Shown piece after piece: positions 59,401 through 64,000 of a stretch of DNA of 64,000 nt. The notes under the pieces are model-generated. The model was not told where the DNA came from. It was given only the letters and a program-made list of their open reading frames with translations, and did no database searches. This DNA comes from Pseudomonas sp. Bout1 (lineage in GTDB: Bacteria; Pseudomonadota; Gammaproteobacteria; Pseudomonadales; Pseudomonadaceae). The stretch covers positions 4,851,001-4,915,000 of the forward strand of contig NZ_JAVIWK010000001.1 in NCBI RefSeq assembly GCF_034314165.1, in the 5' to 3' direction. Each line of letters opens with the position of its first letter. Position 1 is the stretch's first letter. The translations under genes were made by a program, and so were the position numbers.

Positions 59401-59489
59401 TCGAGCATCTTTTCCAGGTAAAGCTTACGCTTGTCCAGCGGCAGAGTGATAAAGCGCTTGGCTACCCTCAAAGCAACACTCTTGTCCAT
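44478..59489 (-). CDS. pvdD: PvdD-type terminal pyoverdine NRPS (four modules, TE)
   Basis: A 5003-aa synthetase. Order by approximate residue: docking helix 1-40; C 45-490, A 510-1000, T 1055 (LGGHS); C 1115-1550, A 1570-2075, T 2130, E 2185-2620; C 2650-3070, A 3090-3575, T 3628; C 3705-4130, A 4150-4630, T 4685; TE 4743-5000 with GWSLGG and GHFQI. Hand-read specificity codes are DILQLGLIWK (Gly), DFWNVGMVHK (Thr), DLWNNALTYK (Ala-like) and DGEACGGVTK (hydroxyornithine, probably the cyclised form). The product tail would be Gly - D-(allo)Thr - Ala - cyclo-OHOrn, released by TE. The start overlaps the stop of the upstream NRPS by one base (TGATG). All C-domain HHxxxDG motifs are intact. Confidence 0.93.
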   Translation of the reverse strand: MDKSVALRVAKRFITLPLDKRKLYLEKMLEEGVSPANLPIPQTRSGFTAIPLSYAQERQLFLWQMDPHSTAYHIPSALRLKGRLDVAALERSFNAVAARHESLRTTFAEHGETFCQVIHPQLPLSVNLTPLAEGLDVASEDAAIKAFVESETARPFDLQQGPLLRVSLLEVAQDDHVLVLIQHHIISDGWSIKLLVGELIRHYAADTAGQSLILPELAVQYADYAIWQRHWLEAGERERQLAYWINTLGGEQPVLELPIDFPRPAVQSLRGARLELNLPAALGDALKQLAQREGASLFMVLLASFQALLHRYSGQAQIRVGVPTANRNRVETEGLIGFFVNTQVLNADVHGQLPFNELLAQVKQSAMDAQAHQDLPFEQLIEALQPERSLSHSPVFQVMFNHQASRDQGLRLAQLPHLSVEDVQWEGRTAQFDLTLNTYESSDGLAAELTYATDLFKPQTVERLARHWQNLLHGIIAAPARRIGELPLLESAEHAVLLQDWLRVADRTARAECVHQDFALRAQQDPHSSALIIGEDVLTYGELDVRANQLAHRLIEAGVGPDRLVGIAVERSVEMIVGLLAILKAGGAYVPLDPAYPEDRLAYMIEDSGLQLLLTQSHLQVQLPIPAGVQTLLLDQPQNELSSYPPTAPQVTVSGEHLAYTIYTSGSTGKPKGVMVRHAALSNFVASMIRQPGIAAADRMLSLTTFSFDIFGLEIYGPLLAGACVVLTGKDVHQDPQAVLDLIERHAVSVLQATPSTWRMLLDNEHAAILQGRTFLCGGEALSQELAHRMLALAPSVWNLYGPTETTIWSAQHALSADSHRPFLGTPIDNTALYILGSDLELNPLGASGELLIGGDGLARGYFQRPSLTAERFVPDPFSKTGARLYRTGDLTRYRAEGVIEYVGRIDHQVKIRGFRIELGEIEARLLTLDSVRETVVVAQDGPTGPQLVGYVVPFSGETLDADGEAALRAALKARLKAELPEYMVPAHLLFLTQLPLTPNGKVDRKALPAPDASLLQATYRGPQTVTQHTVAEIWQAVLKLDRVGLSDNFFELGGHSLLVTQVVSRVRQALNVYVPLRTLFEHSVLEDFVAALGVGQAHQEPPIVALPRLQPLALSYAQERQWFLWQLEPTSTAYHVPAALRLRGDLDLPALQRSFDALIARHESLRTCFVEEQGQTLQLIQPDVTLALDVQSVAADVDEAVLQALVAEETLHLFNLQQGPLLRVKLLRLAADDHALIITLHHIVSDGWSMSIMVDELVALYAAYSQGQVAQLPALAVQYADYAVWQKQWMGAGERERQLSYWTAQLGGGDQPLLELPTDRARPPEQSYRGARRDIPVSPELATALKQLAQRENVTLFALLLASFQTLLHRYSGQADIRVGVPVANRSRVETEGLIGFFVNTQVLKAEFDSQQSFRSLLQQVKNTVLGAQAHQDLPFEQLVDALQPQRSLSHSPLFQVLHNHQSQTRQAQGATRLPRIEIEGLSWASNTAQFDLTLNTFESTDSVWAELTYATDLFDAATIARLSQHWTNLLQGIVADSGQRIAELPLHDAAERQAMLLQWNPAVVDFASEQCLHQLIEAQAARAPQAIAVICGDQALSYGELNARANQLAYKLIDCGAGPDVRVGLAVERSLEMLVGLLAILKAGGAYVPLDPTYPQERLSYMIGDSGIGLLLTQSHLVGRLPVPNTVRSLMLDQERDGLEGYSDSNPHVCMSPDNLAYVIYTSGSTGQPKGTLLAHHNVLRLFNATNAWFDFGAQDVWSLFHSYAFDFSVWEIFGALLYGGKLVVVPHEVSRSPEDFFALLCREQVTVLNQTPSAFKQLMQVACAPEHASRQTALRYVVFGGEALEVKSLRPWFERFGDQAPQLINMYGITETTVHVTYRPLSMADLQRDASSPIGEPIPDLSWYLLDADLNLVSKGCIGELYVGRAGLARGYLNRADLTTLRFIPDPFAANGARLYRTGDLARYRADGTIEYIGRIDHQVKIRGFRIELGEIEAQLLEQTAIRQAVVLAQPGPSGQQLVAYLVPSDASLLEASAVEQTQWRDSVRAELKENLPDHMIPAHLLLLAQLPLTANGKLNRSALPSPDASQAQQAYQAPQSDLEQRLAEIWQNVLKLPQVGLNDNFFELGGDSIISIQVVSRARQAGIRLTPKDLFQHQTVQRLALVAQVGESEISIDQQAVTGAALLLPIQQQFFEDEIPEHHHWNQSVLLKPREPLAADTLEQVLRALVVHHDALRLSFSQHDNTWQTGHLAVDNLPKTLLWQEHVADAAELEALGNRAQRSLDLHKGPLLRAVLANLADGSQRLLLVIHHLVVDGVSWRILLEDLQSAYQQVINGEALSLPAKTSAFKDWSEHLQRYANGPALQEELAYWQACLSDVSTDLPCKRMDAGQQNRLAHTVQTRLDPELTRQLLQEAPAAYRTQVNDLLLTALARVIGRWSGQSSTLIQLEGHGREELFDGVDLTRTVGWFTSLFPVRLTPAATPGDSIKQIKEQLRSIPDKGIGFGALRHLGDARAQQSLRALPTPRITFNYLGQFDGSFEGDDGALFVPAQDNAGVDQSPDAPLGNWLTLNGQVYGGELRVGWTFSTERFDSATIEHLAREYADELAALIAHCLTTGIEGLTPSDFPLAGLTQAQLDSLPLAARQVADIYPLSAMQQGMLFHSLYEQATGDYINQVRLDVEGLDSQRFLAAWQAAVDNHDILRTSFVWQGQVARPLQIVHKQLDMPFSVLDWRARSDWKTALDALATEQQAQGFDLSQGPLLRMVVVRLDDQRCHLIYTNHHILMDGWSNSQLLGEVLQRYSGEAQPAPAGRYRDYIEWLQRQDVQASEQYWTAQLADLQAPTRLAQALQAQRGDAPRHGHGEYLYRLDAAQTQRLGAFARQQKVTLNTVIQAAWLLLLQRLTGQQSVAFGATVAGRPAELRGVEQQIGLFINTLPVIASPRAESSVGQWLQSVQAQNIALREHEHTPLFDIQRWAGRSGEALFDNILVFENYPVSAALEQGAPQELRFGEVNNHEQTNYPLTLLVHLDDELSMHFSYQCDSFAAASVEQLGAHLQRLLNQMTVAGQRSLSELNLIDVAASTVDTDFVTDLCIHQGIALQVAATPDALAVTFANTQLTYAELDARANRLAHKLIERGVGPEVRVGVAMQRSEQLLVALLAVLKAGGAYVPLDPDYPADRVAYMLEDSCARVLLSEQAVAATLTVPGNTQIVLMDQVELSGYPDSAPQTSVTADNLAYVIYTSGSTGKPKGVAIAHRNVMALIDWSAKVYRRSDIQGVLASTSVCFDLSVWELFVTLANGGSLIIARNALELPQLPARDQVRLINTVPSAIAALQRAGQIPPSVRIINLAGEPLKQGLVDALYQQPTVEHVYDLYGPSEDTTYSTWTRRTAGGQARIGRALDHTASHLLDADLHTVPQGICAELYLCGAGITRGYLGRAAMTAERFVPNPFATHGERLYRTGDLIRLREEGELEYMGRIDHQVKIRGLRIELGEIEARLIAHSAVREAVVVASEVLGSQQLIAYLVPTDPAALDASDVQQRERYDQLSAWLGAVLPDYMVPTHCLWLAHMPLSPNGKIDRKRLPALELPAAQLHVEPANATEQALVAIWKDVLGAEQISTTDSFFALGGDSIVSIQVVSRARQQGIELSPKDLFQQPTIQQLALRVQTTSATRSPAAVLVDVPLHGLSEAQVAGLPLPEGRLDGLYRLSPMQQGMLFLGLNSPESDLYINQLCIPVQGLEPARLKEAWETVSRRHDILRTGFLWQDMAEPLQFVLGDAQLPISLLDWRDQDHSAQALQNLADAERAKGFELDRPPLQRLTLVQVGEGSYQLIWTYHHILIDGWSSSQLIGEVLSQYSGQRLAEAVPYRRYINWLQQQDANASEGFWRQHLALLDEPTYLADAVARTGNGRGHEALYSRLDETRTEQLKAFAQSQQITLNTLVQGAWLMLLSRYSGQRCVVFGATVAGRPASLPASESILGLFINTLPVIKEVPAEQAVGQWLRDLQDFNLEMREREYTPLTDVQRWGGRAGQSLFDSIIVFENHPIDQALREWRDDSLTFGEINAAGLTNFPMDLMVTLEDGLVIEYMFLREHFDLATVEGIRSNMEGLLTALSQDAGQALGCIGLPTAQVPLAAVAETSAETQPVHRRIEQWAVQHGGQTALIFKGETFSYGQIDARANRLAHALIAQGVGPEVRVGVALPRSENMIVALLAVLKAGGAYVPLDASYPRERLSYLMRDSGIALLLSDSSLRQVLPTQDNLHVLELDHLDLTAQPGSAPNVPVQPDNLAYVIYTSGSTGQPKGVGVAHGPLAMHCLAIGQRYEMSAADCELHFMSFAFDGAHERWLTTLTHGARLLIRDDNLWTAEQTYNALHEHGVTVAAFPPVYLQQLAEHAEQHGNPPAVRIYCFGGDAVPVASYEMAKRALKPHYIINGYGPTETVVTPLIWKAGAEDECGAAYAPIGSVVGERSGYVLDSDLNRLPVGIAGELYLGGALARGYLGRAGGTAERFVANPFSADGSRLYRTGDLVRQREDGTVDYLGRIDHQVKIRGFRIELGEIEARLKQQPGVRDVAVVAREGASGKQLVGYVLANADGAVDGLCERLREQLKASLPDYMVPAHLMLLECMPLTPNGKLDRKALPNPDAEQRQAYVAPATELEKALAKIWQDVLKVERVGLTDNFFELGGDSILSLQVVARSRVLKAQGLGLKLRDLMQKPSIAELVASVQGVTVKACGVLAMNAEVKGVAPLFCIHAGFGTVFDYEPLARRLSGQRQILAIQSRMLLDPAFNDESLPGMASDYVAQIREKQPQGPYYLLGWSLGGTLAMLMAEQLEQAGQQVKFVGLVDSFVPSAKVDAGAADDWQADLRDFLRVTLPDAAPGLNIDGEETPPNLRVVFNAAMSVERGASTYVALGADELAHVFSVARRLKQLSLKLKRCGPLRVHPVCWWTLGREEEAGELAAQLEQPGMGGEWLDCGHFQIPRDETFLSQAEEMLGEIVEPVAMS

Positions 59490-62400
59490 CAGACTTCCTC
59501 CATATCGTCAAGCAGGGCTTCCAGCTTGCTCAGTTTCTGTTCGTTGATTGCCCCGCCTCCTGTATCGAGTCGAGCGACAAAATCCCCCAGTACGGGGCAC
59601 TGGAATAACAGTTGCGGGGTCAGCGTCAGGCCCAGTTCAAGGGCAATGCGCGATACCACGTTGACCGCCAGCAGCGAGTGCCCACCCAGTTCGAAGAAGT
59701 GATCGTTCAGGCCGATGCGCTCCACGGTAAGCACTTGCTGCCAGATCGCCGCGACCTGCCGCTCAAGCTCACTGTGCGGCGCGACATACGCGGCCTGCAT
59801 CTGGCTGACATCCACTGCGGGCAGGGCCTTGCGGTCGAGTTTGCCGTTGGGGGTCAGTGGCAACTGCTCAAGGAACAGCAGGTGCGCGGGAATCATGTAG
59901 TCAGGTAACGAAGACTTGAGGGCAGTCTTTAGTCCGTCGCGCAGCCGCCGCTGCGCATCGCCGTCGTACAGATCCAGTTGCGCGGCGACCACGTAGGCCA
60001 CCAGTTGTGCGCCGGTCACGCTTTCGACGGCCAGCACCGCCGCTTCGCGCACCGTCGGCTGGGCGAGCAATCGCGCCTCGATCTCCCCCAGTTCGATACG
60101 CAATCCCCGGATTTTCACCTGATGGTCGATCCGGCCCAGGTATTCCAGATCGGCGTCCTCGCGCTGGCGCACCAGGTCTCCGGTGCGGTACATCCGCTCG
60201 CCGTTGCCGACGAATGGGTTGGGCACAAAGCGCTCGGCGGTCATCGCTGCACGGCCCAGGTAACCGCGAGTGATACCGGCGCCCGCCAGGTACAACTGCG
60301 CCGAAACCCCTTGCGGCACCCCTTGCAGGTCGGTATCGAGCAAATGGCTGGTGCTGTGATCGAGGGCCCGACCAATCCGTGCCTGACCACCGGCACTGCG
60401 GCGGGTCCAGGTCGAATAGGTGGTGTCTTCAGACGGGCCGTACAGGTCATAGACGTGTTCGACCGTCGCTTGTTCGTACAGCGCGTCAACCAGGCCTTGC
60501 TTGAGCGGTTCGCCCGCCAGATTGATGATGCGCACGCTCGGCGGAATCTGCCCGGCACGTTGCAGCGCGGCAATCGCCGACGGCACGCTATTGATCAGGC
60601 GAACCTGATCGCGAGCCGGCAGCTGTGGCAGTTCCAGCGCATTACGCGCAATGATCAGCGATCCGCCGTTGGCCAAGGTGACAAACAGTTCCCACACCGA
60701 CAGGTCGAAGCACACCGAAGTCGAAGCCAGCACGCCTTGAATGTCATCGCGGCTGTAGACCCTGGCTGACCAGTCGATCAGCGCCATGACGTTGCGATGG
60801 GCAATCGCCACGCCTTTGGGCTTGCCGGTGGAGCCGGAGGTGTAGATCACGTAGGCGAGGTTGTCCGGTTGCACTGCAGTGTCGGGCGCGCTGTGCGGAT
60901 AAACGTCCAGTGCAAGCTGATCCAGCAGTAACACTTGGGTATCGCCCGGCACACTCAGGGTCGCGGCGACGGCCTGCTCGGTCAGCAGCACCCGCGCACG
61001 GCTGTCTTCGAGCATGTAAGCGACGCGATCCGCCGGATAATCCGGGTCCAGCGGCACGTATGCACCGCCAGCCTTGAGCACCGCCAGCAAGGCGACAAGC
61101 AACTGCCCGGAACGCGGCATCGCCACGCCCACCCGTACTTCCGGGCCGACACCCAGTTCGATCAACTTGTGCGCCAGACGGTTGGCGTGCGCGTCCAGTT
61201 CGGCGTAGTTCAGCCGTTTGCCGGCAAAGGTCACGGCCAGTGCATCCGGGGTGGCCGCAACCTGAAGGGCAATACGTTGATGGATGCACAGCTCGGTGAC
61301 AAAAACGGCTTCGACGCCCGGGACACTTTCGATCAGGTTCAGCTCACTCAGCGAACGCCCGCCTGCGTCAGCCATCTGACTCAGCAGGCGCTGCAGATGC
61401 GCGCCAAGCTGCGCCACGCTGGCCGCCGCAAAGCTTTCGCACTGGTAGCTGAAATGCACCGACAGTTGCGCGCCCATGTTCACCAGCAGGGTCAACGGAT
61501 AGTTGGTCTGCTCCTGGTTGGCCACCGCGCCGAAACGCAGACCTTGCGGCGCACCACGCTCCAGCGCGTCGCCAATCGGGTAGTTCTCGAACACCATCAG
61601 GCTATCGAACAGCGCGTCGCCCCCCTGCCCGGCCCAGCGCTGGATGTCTGCCAGTGGCGTGTGTTCAAACTCCCGTGAGGCGAGGTTTTGCGCCTGTACA
61701 CCTTGCAGCCAACTGGCCAGGCTTTGCTGTGCTTGCGGCGCAGCAACCACCGGCAAAGTGTTGATGAACAGGCCAATCTGCGCTTCGACCCCCGGCAGGT
61801 CCGCCGGACGCCCGGCGACCGTGGCACCGAATGCCACGCAATCCTTGCCGGTGTAACGCTGCAACAGCAGCAGCCATGCAGCTTGCACCAGGGTGTTGAC
61901 GGTGACTTTCGAGGCCCGGGCAAACGTGTCCAGGCGCAGGGTGAGGTCCGCGTCCAGCACTTGGTAATGATCGCCGTAACCGACACTCGGCAAGCCCGCA
62001 TCAGGACGCGCGATGGCATCGGCCAGGCGCGTCGGCTCTTGCAGGTCATTCAACGCCGCCAGCCAATAGGCTTGGGCAGCCGCCGCATCCTGATGCTGCA
62101 ACCAGCCGATGTAATCGCGGTAGCGACCGACCGGACGCACAACCGCTTCACCGCGGTAATGCTGCAACACTTCGCCGAGCAACTGCGCACTGCTCCAGCC
62201 GTCCATCAGGATGTGATGATTGGTGTAGATCAGGTGATGATGATCGACTGCAGTACGTACCAGTACCAGGCGCAGCAGCGGCGCGCAGGTCAGGTCCAGC
62301 CCCAGTGCCCGCTCTTTGTCGGCGAGGTTTTGCAGTGCCACGTCGAGCCCGGCCTTGCCGTTCCAGTCGAGCACGCTGAAGGGCACGTCGACCTGACGCT

Positions 62401-64000
62401 GTACCACTTGCAACGGTTGCGGCAGGTCACCCTGCCAGAAGAACCCGGTGCGCAGGATGTCATGGGCATCCACCACGGCTTGCCAGGCCGCACGAAAGCG
62501 TTGCGGATCGACGCCATCGATGTCCAGGCGCATCTGGTTGATGTAGTCGCCGTTGCCGTGTTCGAGCAAGGTGTGGAACAGCATGCCCTGCTGCATCGGC
62601 GATAGCGGGTAGATGTCGTCGATACCTTGCGGCTCCAGTACCAGCGCATCGAGTTGCGGCTGCGACAGTTGCGCCAACGGGAAATCCGACGGCGTCACGC
62701 CACGGTTGGCGTGGTCACAGCAATGGCCGATCAGCGCCGTCAGTTCTTGCACATAGTCGTCGGCCAGGCGCTGGATGGTAGCGGCATCGAACATCGCGCC
62801 GCTGTAGGTCCAGCTCAGATCCAGCTCCCCTCCGAAGACTTTGCTGTTGAGCGCCAGCGGGTTGCCGAGCGGCCCCTGCATGTTGACTTCTTCACCGCCG
62901 GATTCGCCGGTTGGCACAAACAGGGCATCGTCGGCGGCATCGAAGCTGGCGTCGAACTGACCCAGATAATTGAAGGTCAGGCAGGGTACCGGCAAGGCTT
63001 GCAGGGACTCACGGGCCTGTTCATCGCCCAGGTGCGCAAGTGCGCCGAAACCGATGCCTTTATGCGGAATCGCCCGCAGCTGTTCCTTGATCTGCTTGAG
63101 CGACCCAGCGAGATCCGCAACCGGCGACAGCCGCGCCGGGAACACGCTGGTGAACCAGCCCACGGTACGGGTCAGGTCGATGTGCTCAAACAGGTCTTCG
63201 CGACCGTGCCCCTCAAGCAACACCAGCGCATTCTCGTCACCGGTCCAGCGCACCATCACGCGCGCCAGCGCGGTCAGCAACACGTCGTTGACTTGGGTGC
63301 GATAGGCCGCCGGAGCGTCCTGCAACAGCTGGCGAGTCAGGGCGCGGTCCAGCTTGCTACGAAGGGTCAGGGCCTGACCATGTTGCTGCCCGCCGTTCGG
63401 ACGGTCATACGGCAAGGCTGGCGAAGCGCCCTGCAACTGCTGCTGCCAGAAACCCAGTTCGGCCTGCAGCGCAGGCGTTGCGGCGTAGTCCTGCAATGCC
63501 GCCGCCCAGGCCTTGAGCGCACTGGTCCTGGCCGGCAGCTGCACACCTACACCTGAGAGGATTTGCCGGTAGGCGTTCTGCAGATCCTCGAACAGAATCC
63601 GCCACGACACGCCATCGACCACCAGGTGATGGACAATCAGCAACAGCCGTTGAGTGCCGTCCGCCAGGTTCGCCAGCACCGCGCGGATCAGTGAGCCACC
63701 GTTCAATTGCAGGCTGCGCTGGGCCTTGTCACCCAGTGCCTCAAGGGCTGCGAGGTCCGCGACCTCCACGTGCCACAGAAGCGGTTGATCCGTGTGCGGC
63801 GCGAGGTCGCGATAGTGCGCCGACCAGCCGCCAGCCTGCTCGACGAACTCCAGACGCAAGCTGTCGTGATACGCCACCAACGCCTCCAGCGCCTGCTCCA
63901 ATGCGTGTGCATCCAGCGCCTGCGCCGGCTTGAGCATCACCGACTGGTTCCAGTGGTGACGATCGGGAATTTCCTGAGCGAAGAATTGCTGGTGAATCGG
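59489..64000 (-). CDS. Pyoverdine NRPS, C-terminal part (E-C-A-T), 5' end outside window
   Basis: The last 1503 residues of a longer synthetase (PvdI/PvdJ type); the frame is open to the window edge. It begins in an epimerisation domain (PIHQQFF..., HHLVVDGVSWRIL), so the residue before is D-configured. A D-to-L type C domain follows (YPLSPMQQGMLFH, HHILMDGWS). The A domain code reads DLWNNALTYK, close to known Ala codes and identical to module 3 of PvdD. The T domain (FFELGGHSLLAVN) and a C-terminal acidic docking segment (KLSKLEALLDDMEEV) end the protein. It must hand its chain to PvdD module 1, giving ...(D-X)-Ala then Gly. Confidence 0.92.
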   Translation of the reverse strand, partial: PIHQQFFAQEIPDRHHWNQSVMLKPAQALDAHALEQALEALVAYHDSLRLEFVEQAGGWSAHYRDLAPHTDQPLLWHVEVADLAALEALGDKAQRSLQLNGGSLIRAVLANLADGTQRLLLIVHHLVVDGVSWRILFEDLQNAYRQILSGVGVQLPARTSALKAWAAALQDYAATPALQAELGFWQQQLQGASPALPYDRPNGGQQHGQALTLRSKLDRALTRQLLQDAPAAYRTQVNDVLLTALARVMVRWTGDENALVLLEGHGREDLFEHIDLTRTVGWFTSVFPARLSPVADLAGSLKQIKEQLRAIPHKGIGFGALAHLGDEQARESLQALPVPCLTFNYLGQFDASFDAADDALFVPTGESGGEEVNMQGPLGNPLALNSKVFGGELDLSWTYSGAMFDAATIQRLADDYVQELTALIGHCCDHANRGVTPSDFPLAQLSQPQLDALVLEPQGIDDIYPLSPMQQGMLFHTLLEHGNGDYINQMRLDIDGVDPQRFRAAWQAVVDAHDILRTGFFWQGDLPQPLQVVQRQVDVPFSVLDWNGKAGLDVALQNLADKERALGLDLTCAPLLRLVLVRTAVDHHHLIYTNHHILMDGWSSAQLLGEVLQHYRGEAVVRPVGRYRDYIGWLQHQDAAAAQAYWLAALNDLQEPTRLADAIARPDAGLPSVGYGDHYQVLDADLTLRLDTFARASKVTVNTLVQAAWLLLLQRYTGKDCVAFGATVAGRPADLPGVEAQIGLFINTLPVVAAPQAQQSLASWLQGVQAQNLASREFEHTPLADIQRWAGQGGDALFDSLMVFENYPIGDALERGAPQGLRFGAVANQEQTNYPLTLLVNMGAQLSVHFSYQCESFAAASVAQLGAHLQRLLSQMADAGGRSLSELNLIESVPGVEAVFVTELCIHQRIALQVAATPDALAVTFAGKRLNYAELDAHANRLAHKLIELGVGPEVRVGVAMPRSGQLLVALLAVLKAGGAYVPLDPDYPADRVAYMLEDSRARVLLTEQAVAATLSVPGDTQVLLLDQLALDVYPHSAPDTAVQPDNLAYVIYTSGSTGKPKGVAIAHRNVMALIDWSARVYSRDDIQGVLASTSVCFDLSVWELFVTLANGGSLIIARNALELPQLPARDQVRLINSVPSAIAALQRAGQIPPSVRIINLAGEPLKQGLVDALYEQATVEHVYDLYGPSEDTTYSTWTRRSAGGQARIGRALDHSTSHLLDTDLQGVPQGVSAQLYLAGAGITRGYLGRAAMTAERFVPNPFVGNGERMYRTGDLVRQREDADLEYLGRIDHQVKIRGLRIELGEIEARLLAQPTVREAAVLAVESVTGAQLVAYVVAAQLDLYDGDAQRRLRDGLKTALKSSLPDYMIPAHLLFLEQLPLTPNGKLDRKALPAVDVSQMQAAYVAPHSELERQVAAIWQQVLTVERIGLNDHFFELGGHSLLAVNVVSRIALELGLTLTPQLLFQCPVLGDFVARLDTGGGAINEQKLSKLEALLDDMEEV

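Overview
The window is a GC-rich Pseudomonas chromosome segment, most likely from the P. fluorescens group. The evidence is a complete set of pyoverdine maturation genes (pvdA, fpvI, pvdRT-opmQ, pvdP, pvdMNO, pvdE, fpvA and peptide synthetases), a bkd operon with BkdR, a nosP/nahK pair, and many REP/REPIN-type palindromes of the fluorescent Pseudomonas kind. Nothing looks like a phage, plasmid, transposon, CRISPR array, tRNA or rRNA.

Layout. (1) 1-6.7 kb: the edge of a PQQ-dependent alcohol oxidation locus, with a PedC-type ABC permease, a CXXCW rhodanese-like protein and an AgmR/PedR-type response regulator. It is followed on the other strand by the FIST sensor NosP, the hybrid kinase NahK and an outer membrane porin. 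(2) 6.8-9.9 kb: a sulfide unit, with a TauE/SafE exporter, a sulfide:quinone oxidoreductase and a divergent persulfide dioxygenase. (3) 10-17 kb: bkdR divergent from bkdA1-bkdA2-bkdB-lpdV, then ilvE. These handle branched-chain amino acid transamination and oxidative decarboxylation. (4) 17.2-24.4 kb: a double-GNAT protein, then ctlX, ornithine cyclodeaminase, a four-gene polar amino acid ABC importer and an Lrp/AsnC regulator. Together they read as citrulline uptake, then ornithine, then proline. (5) 24.7-26.8 kb: a two-gene radical-SAM/DUF4130 DNA repair pair under a near-perfect LexA box. (6) 26.8-64 kb: the pyoverdine locus.

The pyoverdine locus holds ornithine hydroxylation (PvdA), the ECF sigma factor FpvI, the PvdRT-OpmQ efflux pump, periplasmic chromophore maturation (PvdP, PvdM, PvdN, PvdO), inner-membrane export (PvdE), the ferripyoverdine receptor (FpvA), an unexpected esterase-like gene and two NRPS genes. 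The terminal synthetase is complete (C-A-T, C-A-T-E, C-A-T, C-A-T-TE); the upstream one enters from the window edge (E-C-A-T). Hand-read adenylation codes predict a peptide ending ...(D-X)-Ala | Gly - D-(allo)Thr - Ala - cyclo-hydroxyornithine. Five exact TAAAT-N16-CGT iron-starvation (PvdS) boxes lie in front of pvdA, pvdR, pvdP, pvdM and pvdE.

Two genes found at this position in the P. aeruginosa locus are missing. There is no pvdF (formyltransferase) between pvdO and pvdE, and no fpvR (anti-sigma) between fpvI and pvdR. The first fits a pyoverdine without formyl-hydroxyornithine. I did not find a wholly new system. The most unusual items are the tandemly amplified REP tails at 17.0 and 24.5 kb, the duplicated E-C-A block in the synthetases, the E-less module 3, the esterase inside the NRPS operon and the missing fpvR.
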